From positions 1-9,191 of the forward strand of contig CAKPQS010000028.1 of NCBI GenBank assembly GCA_934179675.1: a DNA stretch of 9,191 nt. The letters run 5' to 3'. Positions within the stretch are counted from its first letter, which is position 1. Every line of letters begins with the position of its first letter. A program made the position numbers and the translations under genes. Shown in pieces: positions 1 to 7,104 of this stretch. The notes under the pieces were generated by a model. The model was given only the letters and a program-made list of their open reading frames with translations. It did not search any database and was not told the DNA's origin. Source of the DNA: an uncultured Bacilli bacterium. GTDB lineage: Bacteria; Bacillota_I; Bacilli_A; RF39; UBA660.

Positions 1-77
1 CATACATACATACATACATACATACATACATACATACATACATACATACATACATACATACATACATACATACATAC
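1..77. repeat. CATA tetranucleotide microsatellite (19 units plus 1 base), truncated at window edge
   Basis: Perfect CATA repetition from base 1 to 77 with no interruptions, ending where CTAATAAATAG begins. The left boundary is the window edge, so the real tract may be longer. It lies 120 bases upstream of the surface-protein start codon at 198. All three + frames leaving the tract hit stops quickly (78-80, 85-87, 101-103), so it cannot switch the downstream protein by translational frameshift. Any effect would act on transcription or on a short leader peptide. The tract is alternating pyrimidine-purine, hence flexible DNA. A second tract of the same unit lies at 9115-9178. Confidence 0.97.
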
Positions 78-97
78 TAATAAATAGAAAATATAAT
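69..97 (+). promoter_or_regulatory. Tentative promoter abutting the CATA tract
   Basis: A perfect TATAAT lies at 92-97. Seventeen bases upstream (69-74) the repeat itself supplies CATACA, which matches only the last three bases of TTGACA. If used, transcription would start near 104 and leave a leader of about 95 bases before the ATG at 198. A weaker alternative is TTGATA (104-109) with TATAGT (129-134) at 19-bp spacing. AT-rich DNA yields such motifs by chance, so this is a candidate only. Confidence 0.3.
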
Positions 98-128
98 TTT
101 TAATTGATAGGTATAGTTGGAGCGATTG

Positions 129-144
129 TATAGTTTTTACTATA
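129..144. repeat. Short perfect inverted repeat in the 5' region of the surface-protein gene
   Basis: TATAGT (129-134), a TTTT spacer, then ACTATA (139-144) form a perfect 6-bp inverted repeat 54 bases upstream of the start codon. It could be an operator or a weak leader hairpin. No T-tract follows, so it is not a terminator. Confidence 0.3.
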
Positions 145-197
145 GATATTGGTTCAAATTTTGTCATAAAAAAATTATAAAAAGAAGGAGAATATAT

Positions 198-2063
198 ATG
201 AAGTTTAGTAAAAAAATAATTATAGTTTTATTATTTGTAATAGGTATAGCAGGACTATTAGTAGGGTCAATTGCTTATTATAGAATAGTAGTAAATGGAA
301 GTATTACAGGTAGTACTGGTAATGCTGTGTTTGTTTTAAGGGATACAGAAGCAGGTGAATCATGGAATAATAAGGTTATTAATTTAGGAACTATAAATCC
401 TGGTGATAGTGGTTCTTTTGATGTTGTTATGGATGCTAGTGGATCTACTGTTGATATGTATGCGACATTAGATATTGAAAGAAATAATTTACCTAGTAAT
501 TTAAAATTTTATACAACAGAGGATCATAAGAGTGAACTTCATAAATATTATTCATTTTTAGAGAAAAATGGAACAAATAAAGAAAAATTAACGGTATATT
601 GGTACTGGAATCCATATGTTGATGATTCGGAAGACTCAAATTATATGAATAGAAATATAAGTGCAACTATTAATGTAAATGCAGTTCAAATAAGTGAATA
701 TGCGACTATGAAGAATGGATTTAAGAAACCGTATTTGGATGATTCGTCAGGAGAATCAATCGAAGTTGATCCTAGTAGTGAATTTTGGGGTGAAAATTAT
801 AAAGCATATATAAGGACTATTAACTTTGGTAATGATTTAAGTAATTTACCTAGTAGTTGTACTGAAGAAAACCTATGCTGGGATATATCCGAAAGTGCAT
901 CCCAAAAGAAAAAAGTATATGGTTATTTAGTTGATACTGGATTAAAAGATGATACTGATAATACCAAAACTTTATATAATTTATATATTGTAAGTGAAGC
1001 ACCAATATTTGCACCATCTAATTGCTTAGAGATATTTTCTTTTTATAAATATGACAATGAAAACGGTGAATTAATATCTAATTTAATACAAATTAAATTT
1101 AATGATAATTTTAACACGGCAAATGTAACAAATATGGAATCTATGTTTAATGGTTGTTCATCTTTAACAAATTTAGATTTGAGTAGTTTTAATACATCAA
1201 AAGTAAAGTATATGGGCGGTATGTATAGGGGTATGTTTTCTAGCTGTTTAAAGTTAACAAATTTGAATTTGAGTAATTTTAATACCTCAAATGTAACAAA
1301 TATGGAATATATGTTTCGTGATTGTTCATCTTTAACAAATTTGGATTTAAGTAGTTTTAATACTTCAAATGTAACAAATATGGAATCTATGTTTTCTTCT
1401 TGTTCATCTTTAACAAGTTTGAATTTAAGCAGTTTTAATACGGCAAATGCAACAGATATGAGTGGTATGTTTAATATGTGTTCATCATTAATAAGTTTAG
1501 ATTTAAGCAGTTTTAATACCTTAAATATAACCGATATGATGAATATGTTTGCTTATTGTTCATCCTTAATAAGTTTAAATTTAAGTAGTTTTAATACAGC
1601 AAATGTAGCAAATATGGCACAAATGTTTTGGCGCTGTTCATCCTTAACAAATTTAGATTTAAGTAATTTTAACACCATAAATGTAACAACTATGAGCGGT
1701 ATGTTTGTTTTATGTTCATCCTTAACAACATTAGATTTAAGTAGTTTTAATACCTCAAATGTAACAGCTATGTATAATATGTTTTCTGATTGTTCATCCT
1801 TAACAAATTTAGATTTAAGTAATTTTAATACGGCAAATGTAACGAATATGTATGGTATGTTTCAAAGTTGTTTTAGACTTACTACAACAATAAATATAAT
1901 GTGTGTAAATGTAACAGATTATTCAAAGATGTTTCAAGATGCAGCAACTAAAACAAGCTCTCAAATAACAGTTAATTATATCGCTGATGCATCAACTTTA
2001 GTTGATAATATGATTGCAACTAAATCATCTAATAGTAATGTAGTAAAAGGCATTCAATTATAA
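198..2063 (+). CDS. BspA-like leucine-rich-repeat (DUF285) surface protein with TasA-like N-terminal region
   Basis: Predicted exported adhesin-type protein of 621 residues. I chose ATG 198 because AGAAGGAG (183-190) sits 7 bases upstream and the protein then begins with a classic signal sequence: KFSKK, then a hydrophobic run to about residue 26 ending SIAYY. The same frame is open further upstream (ATG 117, TTG 126), but those starts put charged residues before the signal. Residues about 28-185 look like the SipW-dependent TasA/camelysin type, including a YWYW at 134-137. Residues about 195-300 look like the usual cap preceding DUF285 repeats. Residues 305-568 are ten LRR units of 26 residues (one of 30), with consensus FNTSNVTNMxxMFxxCSSLTNLDLSS. 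The tail resembles the usual C-terminus after such repeats. No LPXTG motif or C-terminal membrane segment is seen, so anchoring is unclear, and no SipW peptidase is encoded here. Monocistronic, with its own terminator. The fold assignment of the N-terminal part is less sure than the LRR. Confidence 0.9.
   Translation: MKFSKKIIIVLLFVIGIAGLLVGSIAYYRIVVNGSITGSTGNAVFVLRDTEAGESWNNKVINLGTINPGDSGSFDVVMDASGSTVDMYATLDIERNNLPSNLKFYTTEDHKSELHKYYSFLEKNGTNKEKLTVYWYWNPYVDDSEDSNYMNRNISATINVNAVQISEYATMKNGFKKPYLDDSSGESIEVDPSSEFWGENYKAYIRTINFGNDLSNLPSSCTEENLCWDISESASQKKKVYGYLVDTGLKDDTDNTKTLYNLYIVSEAPIFAPSNCLEIFSFYKYDNENGELISNLIQIKFNDNFNTANVTNMESMFNGCSSLTNLDLSSFNTSKVKYMGGMYRGMFSSCLKLTNLNLSNFNTSNVTNMEYMFRDCSSLTNLDLSSFNTSNVTNMESMFSSCSSLTSLNLSSFNTANATDMSGMFNMCSSLISLDLSSFNTLNITDMMNMFAYCSSLISLNLSSFNTANVANMAQMFWRCSSLTNLDLSNFNTINVTTMSGMFVLCSSLTTLDLSSFNTSNVTAMYNMFSDCSSLTNLDLSNFNTANVTNMYGMFQSCFRLTTTINIMCVNVTDYSKMFQDAATKTSSQITVNYIADASTLVDNMIATKSSNSNVVKGIQL
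1110..1901 (+). repeat. Tandem 78-bp LRR-coding repeats (ten units)
   Basis: Units begin at the TTT/Phe codon at 1110, 1188, 1278, 1356, 1434, 1512, 1590, 1668, 1746 and 1824. Spacing is 78 bases except unit 2, which is 90 bases because of an internal 12-base duplication (GGTATGT at 1218-1224 and again at 1230-1236). Units are strongly alike at DNA level. Within units the residues between MF and the conserved Cys (NG, SS, RD, SS, NM, AY, WR, VL, SD, QS) and the pair before MF vary most. The last unit decays after the Cys. Confidence 0.92.
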
Positions 2064-2078
2064 TAATATAATCTAATT

Positions 2079-2102
2079 AATCAAGAGAAATCTTGATTTT
2101 TT
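2079..2102 (+). terminator. Rho-independent terminator after the surface-protein gene
   Basis: A perfect 8-bp stem (AATCAAGA at 2079-2086 with TCTTGATT at 2091-2098) has a GAAA tetraloop and runs into six T residues (2097-2102). It lies 16 bases after the TAA of the surface-protein gene and 27 bases before the promoter of the Tad operon, so it separates two transcription units. Confidence 0.8.
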
Positions 2103-2128
2103 AAATTAAATAAATTCTAATAAATCTA

Positions 2129-2157
2129 TTGTAAACAATTTAAAAAAATGATACAAT
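2129..2157 (+). promoter_or_regulatory. Sigma-A-type extended -10 promoter of the Tad-murC operon
   Basis: TTGTAA (-35, 2129-2134), a 17-bp spacer, and TACAAT (-10, 2152-2157) preceded by TG in the extended -10 position (2149-2150). Transcription would start near 2164, 17 bases before the tadE start codon, leaving room only for the ribosome binding site AGGGG (2169-2173). No operator-like repeat is evident around it. Confidence 0.7.
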
Positions 2158-2180
2158 AATTAAAGAATAGGGGTACTGCT

Positions 2181-2516
2181 ATGAGTAATAAAGGACAAGC
2201 TTTAATTGAATTCATACTTATATTACCAATTCTATTAATATTAACAATTGGTATTTTTGATCTGTTTAATATACAAAATAAAAAATATGATTTGGAAAAC
2301 GATTTAGATTATGTAGTTCAACTATATATAACAAACAAAGAAAATGAAATAGAACCATATTTAAATAAAAATAATATAACACTAGAAAAAAATATAAATG
2401 AAGAATATATCGAATTAAAATTAACAAAACAAGTAAAATTAATCACACCATTATTAAATAAAATACTAGAAAATCCAACAACAATATCCGTAAAAAGAAG
2501 TGTTTTATATGAATAA
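2181..2516 (+). CDS. tadE: TadE-like pseudopilin
   Basis: Small membrane protein of 111 residues, first gene of the Tad operon. AGGGG lies 7 bases before the ATG. The N-terminus carries a type IV prepilin-like site: a short basic leader, Gly5, then QALIE, so the invariant Glu is at +5 after cleavage. A hydrophobic segment follows to about residue 28 (LPILL is typical of TadE). The rest is a short, charged, presumably extracellular domain. TadE-family proteins are minor pilins that a prepilin peptidase processes and that support Flp/Tad fibre assembly. No peptidase gene is in the window. The stop overlaps the next start by 8 bases, implying translational coupling. The family assignment rests on the N-terminal motif and neighbours; the C-terminal part is not recognisable by eye. 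Confidence 0.8.
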   Translation: MSNKGQALIEFILILPILLILTIGIFDLFNIQNKKYDLENDLDYVVQLYITNKENEIEPYLNKNNITLEKNINEEYIELKLTKQVKLITPLLNKILENPTTISVKRSVLYE

Positions 2517-2856
2517 TAAAGGACAAACATTAGTAATATTTATATTATTCATTCCCATAGTTGCTTATGTAATAATATTAATAAACAATAAAAGTAATAT
2601 GTATTACGAAAAAAGACAAATAGAAAATGTAGCGCAAGAAGCTATATTATATGGCTTAAAAACAAATGAAAATATAGAAGAAAATGTAAAAAAATATATC
2701 GATAAAAATATTCAATGTAAAAGTAAAGTATATATTGAAAATAATCAAATTAAAGTAGAAATAATAAAAGAATCAACAACAATAAAAAAAATATTAGGTT
2801 ATAGTACTATTAAAGTAAAATATGAAAAAAGAATAGAGGTGGATTATGGCAATTAA
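2509..2856 (+). CDS. TadF/TadG-like pseudopilin paralogue lacking Glu+5
   Basis: Membrane protein of 115 residues whose N-terminus (NNKGQTLVIF) is clearly related to that of the preceding gene (SNKGQALIEF). I prefer ATG 2509 to the in-frame GTG 2500 because it lines up with the paralogue's leader. The +5 position after Gly5 is Ile instead of Glu, so prepilin-peptidase processing or membrane extraction may differ; TadG-like proteins of Gram-positive Tad loci often lack this Glu. One hydrophobic segment spans about residues 7-26, followed by a charged domain with a single Cys. The start overlaps the tadE stop by 8 bases and its own end overlaps the next gene by 11 bases. Likely a minor structural partner of TadE. 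Family assignment is fair; the exact subfamily (TadF or TadG) is unresolved. Confidence 0.72.
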   Translation: MNNKGQTLVIFILFIPIVAYVIILINNKSNMYYEKRQIENVAQEAILYGLKTNENIEENVKKYIDKNIQCKSKVYIENNQIKVEIIKESTTIKKILGYSTIKVKYEKRIEVDYGN

Positions 2857-3625
2857 TAAAGCAAAAGTTTTAACAATAACATCAGTAAGAGGAGGAACTG
2901 GAAAAACAACAACAGCACTAAACTTAGCAGGACTATTATCATTAAAAAAAGAAAAAACATTATTAATTGATTTAGATTTATACGAAAGTGCTATTGGACC
3001 ACTATTAAATATACAAAATGAAGAAAATATATATACACTAGCAAGTGATATGTTAAACGGATATACCAAACCAATAATGAGCTATATAACAAAATATAAC
3101 AGTTATATAGACTGTTTACTCGCACCAAATGATCCTAGAAGAGCAGCAAGTGTTTATTCTAAAAGTATAACAGATATAATAGAAAAATATAGACCAAATT
3201 ATGACTATATAATAATAGACACTAACTATTTTATGAATGACATAAACTTAAATGTATTAGATGCAAGTGATATGATTTTATATGTAATAGATAACGATCT
3301 AGTATCCTTAAAAGCAATGCGAAGTATTGGAAATATATATAACGATATTGAAAAAACAAACTATAAAATATTAATCAATAAGTCAATAAACAAATATAAA
3401 GAAAAATTTGATAACTTTGATTTAAATAATATTATAGGAAATAAAATTAATTATATATTACCATCAAATTTTTATCAAAAAAATATGGGTGAATATATTA
3501 AAAAAGGTCAAATATTATTACTTGATAACAATATAAGAAAAAATAACAATAAAACTCTAGAAACATTTAAAAACATAATAAATGATTTAGATAAAGAGGT
3601 GCTTAAAATTGAAAAAATTAACTGA
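2846..3625 (+). CDS. tadZ: TadZ/CpaE-like MinD/ParA-family ATPase
   Basis: Cytoplasmic P-loop ATPase of 259 residues in the MinD/ParA superfamily. In Tad systems such proteins (TadZ, CpaE) mark the assembly site at the membrane. Visible motifs: a deviant Walker A, VRGGTGKTT, at residues 14-22 with catalytic Lys20; the A'-type IDLDLYES at 41-48; and an IIIDT Walker B-like strand ending at Asp125-Thr126. The signature lysine expected at position 15 (KGGxGKT) is Arg. There is no N-terminal receiver domain of the kind in Caulobacter CpaE. A GAGGTGG ribosome site (2836-2842) precedes ATG 2846. It overlaps the pseudopilin before it by 11 bases and the TadA gene after it by 17 bases, which fixes its role better than sequence alone. 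The gene ends in TGA. Confidence 0.8.
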   Translation: MAINKAKVLTITSVRGGTGKTTTALNLAGLLSLKKEKTLLIDLDLYESAIGPLLNIQNEENIYTLASDMLNGYTKPIMSYITKYNSYIDCLLAPNDPRRAASVYSKSITDIIEKYRPNYDYIIIDTNYFMNDINLNVLDASDMILYVIDNDLVSLKAMRSIGNIYNDIEKTNYKILINKSINKYKEKFDNFDLNNIIGNKINYILPSNFYQKNMGEYIKKGQILLLDNNIRKNNNKTLETFKNIINDLDKEVLKIEKIN

Positions 3626-4925
3626 AGCCTTTGAAATAAAAGAAAACCAAATAAGCTCTCTTGTAACAGACTATGACACATTTAAAAATAAAACACTATT
3701 AAATGAATTAAGAAATAAAATAATTCAAAACGTAATAGATAAAAAAATGAGTGGTCGTGGAAGAATAGATGAATATATTAAAACAGAAATAGATAAAACA
3801 GTCAAAAATTATAATTTAACATCAAGTGAAATATCGTATCTATATGATTTAATAGAAAATGAAATAACCGGAAATGGACCATTAACAGGACTATTAAAAG
3901 AAGACGATATAACAGAAATAATGGTTAATGGGCCAAATGAAATATATATCGAAATGAATGGCAAATTACTAAAAGAAGAAAGTACATCATTCATAAATGA
4001 TGAACACATAATAAGAACAATCCAAAGAATGATTCAACCAGTTGGAAGAACAATCGATAATAGTAATCCAATGGTCGATGCAAGACTTGCTGACGGATCA
4101 AGACTAAATGCTATAATCCCACCACTTGCCGTAAATGGACCAATATTAACAATAAGAAAATTTAAAAAAAATCTAAAAACAATTGATGAACTATTAAGAA
4201 CAGGTACCTTAACACCATATATGGCAAGATTTTTAGAAGCAGCAGTAGAAGCTAAATTAAACATTTTGGTATGTGGTGGAACAGGATCAGGAAAAACTAC
4301 TTTATTAAATGTATTATCATCATTTATAAGCAAAGAAGAAAGAATAGTTACAATTGAAGATGCAGCTGAATTATCATTATCTCAAGAACATGTTGTTTCC
4401 CTTGAAACAAAACCAGCAACCTATGAAGGAGTACATAATATAGGTATCAGAGAACTAGTAATTAATGCTCTTCGTATGCGACCAGATAGAATAATAGTAG
4501 GTGAAGTACGTGGAAAAGAAGCATTTGATATGTTACAAGCAATGAATACCGGCCATGATGGTAGTTTAACAACATTACATGCTAATTCACCAATAGATGC
4601 TTTAAATAGACTTGAAACAATGGTCTTAATGGCTGGTATGGAAATACCAATAAAAGCAATAAGAGAATATATTGAAAGTGCTATTGATTTAGTCGTTGAT
4701 ATAAATAGATTATCAGATGGTAAAAGAAAAATAGTCAGTATAAGCGAAGTAGTTGGATTTAAAGACGATGAAATCGCCCTAAAAGAAATATTTGCATTTA
4801 GACAAAAAGGAATAACAGAATATGGAACAGTTGTAGGTGAATTCATAGTTTATAAAAGAACACCCAATGTTGTTAGAAAAATGAAAGCCAAAGGAATAAA
4901 AAATATCGAAAAAATATTTGAATAA
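3609..4925 (+). CDS. tadA: TadA/CpaF secretion-type motor ATPase
   Basis: Cytoplasmic hexameric ATPase (438 residues, normal for CpaF/TadA) of the type II/IV secretion superfamily; it powers extension of Tad/Flp fibres. Translation begins at TTG 3609, supported by AAGAGGTG (3594-3601) 7 bases upstream and by lack of a better ATG. The N-terminal helical part (about 1-90) leads into the conserved ITEIMVNGP segment. Then come Walker A GGTGSGKT (223-230, Lys229), the acidic TIEDAAEL stretch, Walker B IIVGE (295-299, Glu299) and the His box GHDGSLTTLHAN (315-326). All catalytic motifs are intact, so it should be active. It overlaps tadZ by 17 bases and is followed 12 bases later by tadB. This is the most secure identification in the operon. 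Confidence 0.95.
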   Translation: MKKLTEAFEIKENQISSLVTDYDTFKNKTLLNELRNKIIQNVIDKKMSGRGRIDEYIKTEIDKTVKNYNLTSSEISYLYDLIENEITGNGPLTGLLKEDDITEIMVNGPNEIYIEMNGKLLKEESTSFINDEHIIRTIQRMIQPVGRTIDNSNPMVDARLADGSRLNAIIPPLAVNGPILTIRKFKKNLKTIDELLRTGTLTPYMARFLEAAVEAKLNILVCGGTGSGKTTLLNVLSSFISKEERIVTIEDAAELSLSQEHVVSLETKPATYEGVHNIGIRELVINALRMRPDRIIVGEVRGKEAFDMLQAMNTGHDGSLTTLHANSPIDALNRLETMVLMAGMEIPIKAIREYIESAIDLVVDINRLSDGKRKIVSISEVVGFKDDEIALKEIFAFRQKGITEYGTVVGEFIVYKRTPNVVRKMKAKGIKNIEKIFE

Positions 4926-4937
4926 GGAGGACCAGTT

Positions 4938-6419
4938 GTGGAAGAAAATACTTTTAGTTTGTATGAATTACTTGAACCAACAAATGAAAGTTTTATAGTA
5001 ACTTTCACACCTGGTGGTGCTGTTCAAAATTATGAAGTAATTTTATATAAAGATGGAATAGAATATAAAAAAGAAGAAATAAAAGAAAATAAGAAAATTG
5101 ATATTTTATTAAATGAAACAGGTACATATAACATAAATGTTTTAATAGATGACAAAATAATTAAAAGTGGTAATTACATTATTGATAAAGAAGCACCTGT
5201 TATTGAAATAACTAAAAAAGTAATAACTATTAAACAAGGTAAAAAATTTAATCCTAATGATTATATTATTGTTCACGATAATTATAATGATTATACTATT
5301 GAAACAAATTATGAAACAATTGATCTAAATAAAATAGGAGCTCAAACAATAACCTATAAAGTAAAAGATAAAAGTGGTAATTTAACTACTAAATCAGTAA
5401 TTGTAAATATAAAAAAAAATAATGATACAACTTTAAAAATATATTATGGTATATTTAGTTTATTTATTTTATTTTTAATGTTTTTATTAGTATGGTATCA
5501 AAAAAAACAAAAAAAATTTAATAGAGTAAATAAATATTCTGTTCAGGGAATAAAAACAAAAAATCCAAGTTTAATAGATCATTTAGTAAAAATATATATG
5601 AATCTATTAAAATTTATTGTCCGTATTTTAAATAGTTCATCTATATTTAAAAAGTTAGGCAATAAATATAATAAATATATACCATTATGTTCATTAAATA
5701 TTAAAAATGGTATTACTTTAATAGCACATAAAATATTATTTGGACTAGTATTCTTAATAGCGTCTGCTTTTTCTAAAGCTTTTTTAGGAGATGTAATAAG
5801 TTTTGAAGAAGGATTATTAATTTTTATAATTGGTTATTATTTACTAGATATAAAATATATGATTCTATACAAAAAATATCATGAAAAAATTGAAAATGAT
5901 CTATTAGAATCAGTAGTTATTATGAATAATGCTTTTAAAGTAGGAGCAAGTCCTGAACAAGCAATAAAAGTAGTATCAGAAGAAATGAATGATGTAATAG
6001 GACTTGAATATAAACAAATATATTCAGAAATAAAATTTGGTTTAAGTATTAATGATGCTTTTACAAGACTTAGCGAAAGATTAAACCTAAAAGAAGCTGA
6101 ATATATAGCAGCATCACTTGAAATATTAAATAATACTGGTGGTGATGTTATTAAAATATTTGATAGCATTGAAAAAAATTTATTTGATCAAAGAAAAGTA
6201 AAAAATGAATATAAAGCTTTAACAGGAAGTCCTAAAATGATATCTAATTTTCTATTTTGTTTACCAATAATATTTGTTTTAATTATATTAATTATAAATA
6301 AAGACTATTTTAATCCATTATTTAAAAGTGGAATAGGTATTATATTAATTATTGCTTCAATAATGATATATATACTATATATTGTAATTATAAAAAAAAT
6401 CTTTAAAATAAGGATGTGA
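4938..6419 (+). CDS. tadB: TadB-like platform protein with N-terminal Ig-like extension
   Basis: Inner-membrane platform protein (T2SF family) of 493 residues, much longer than the usual 300 or so. The start is GTG 4938 with a perfect AAGGAGGA (4924-4931) 6 bases upstream. Residues about 15-85 look like a beta-rich domain. Residues 86-158 look like a bacterial Ig-like DUF5011 domain (APVIEIT ... GAQTITYKVKDKSGN). A membrane segment spans about 167-188 and is followed by a strongly basic stretch (QKKQKK). Two more membrane segments lie near 262-310, a cytosolic T2SF domain at about 311-430, and two segments at about 435-487 before a basic tail. Five segments with C-terminus inside place the N-terminal Ig region outside by the positive-inside rule, yet no signal peptide precedes it. 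The T2SF identity is secure; domain naming of the extension is by eye. tadC starts 4 bases after the TGA. Confidence 0.87.
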   Translation: MEENTFSLYELLEPTNESFIVTFTPGGAVQNYEVILYKDGIEYKKEEIKENKKIDILLNETGTYNINVLIDDKIIKSGNYIIDKEAPVIEITKKVITIKQGKKFNPNDYIIVHDNYNDYTIETNYETIDLNKIGAQTITYKVKDKSGNLTTKSVIVNIKKNNDTTLKIYYGIFSLFILFLMFLLVWYQKKQKKFNRVNKYSVQGIKTKNPSLIDHLVKIYMNLLKFIVRILNSSSIFKKLGNKYNKYIPLCSLNIKNGITLIAHKILFGLVFLIASAFSKAFLGDVISFEEGLLIFIIGYYLLDIKYMILYKKYHEKIENDLLESVVIMNNAFKVGASPEQAIKVVSEEMNDVIGLEYKQIYSEIKFGLSINDAFTRLSERLNLKEAEYIAASLEILNNTGGDVIKIFDSIEKNLFDQRKVKNEYKALTGSPKMISNFLFCLPIIFVLIILIINKDYFNPLFKSGIGIILIIASIMIYILYIVIIKKIFKIRM

Positions 6420-6423
6420 TATT

Positions 6424-7095
6424 ATGAAAACAAAGTTTTTTAGAACATTTGATATAAATTATATTAATAAAAAATTAAAATTAATAGGTTCAAATAAAAC
6501 GAGAACATTTTTAATAACAAGATTAATAACTACAATCCTTATTTATATTTTATGTTTATATAATTTAGATTTTGGGTATATTTTTGGTTTAATATGTGCA
6601 ATTATATGGTATAATCTATTTGTAATAATAGTAGATTATAAAATTAAAGAAAGATCTGAAAAATTAGAAAGTGAAGCACTTGCATTTTTCGAAATATTAA
6701 CTCTATCATTAGAAAGTGGTAAAAATATTGAAAGTGCAATTGAAAATACAACTGATAATATTAGATCAGAATTATCAACTGAATTTAGGCATACTTTATA
6801 TGAAATAAAATTTGGTAAAGATATTTCATTAGCACTTTCTGATATGCGAGAAAGAATACCATCAGATGTAATAAATAATATAATTTTAAATATTGTTGAA
6901 GCAAATAAATTTGGCAATGGTGTATTATCAACAATGTATGATCAACTTGATTATTTAAGAGAAAAAAGAGTCCTAAGTATTAGAGAAAAAATAAATAAAA
7001 TACCAAATCAAGTAAGTATAATATCAGTTTTATTTATTGTTCCCTTAATATTAATACTAATACTAGGTCCATATCTAATTGAATTAATAGGCTAG
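6424..7095 (+). CDS. tadC: TadC-like platform protein
   Basis: Second T2SF-family membrane protein (223 residues, shorter than the roughly 300 typical of TadC), the expected partner of TadB in the platform that couples TadA to fibre assembly. Hydrophobic segments lie at about 34-48 and 51-70. A cytosolic helical T2SF domain at about 75-195 contains the family-like stretches LTLSLESGKN and EIKFGKDI, the latter echoing EIKFGLSI in TadB. A final membrane helix covers about 199-221. The ribosome site AAGGA (6410-6414) lies inside the end of tadB, 9 bases before ATG 6424. The gene ends in TAG (7093-7095), and the ribosome site for the next gene begins at that stop codon, so all Tad genes and murC appear to be translated from one message. 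Confidence 0.88.
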   Translation: MKTKFFRTFDINYINKKLKLIGSNKTRTFLITRLITTILIYILCLYNLDFGYIFGLICAIIWYNLFVIIVDYKIKERSEKLESEALAFFEILTLSLESGKNIESAIENTTDNIRSELSTEFRHTLYEIKFGKDISLALSDMRERIPSDVINNIILNIVEANKFGNGVLSTMYDQLDYLREKRVLSIREKINKIPNQVSIISVLFIVPLILILILGPYLIELIG

Positions 7096-7104
7096 GAGGA
7101 AAAA

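Noticed and set aside
117..197. N-terminal extension of the surface protein from ATG 117 or TTG 126
   Set aside because: The ATG at 198 has an ideal AGAAGGAG 7 bases upstream and begins directly with a signal sequence. The extension would put a Lys/Arg-rich stretch in front and break that pattern.
2500..2508. GTG 2500 as start of the second pseudopilin
   Set aside because: ATG 2509 aligns the leader (NNKGQ) with that of the upstream paralogue and gives a normal short coupled overlap.
4421..4846. Minus-strand open frame of 141 codons inside tadA
   Set aside because: Shadow of the tadA coding frame, which carries intact Walker A, Walker B and His-box motifs. No ribosome site or domain supports the antisense frame.
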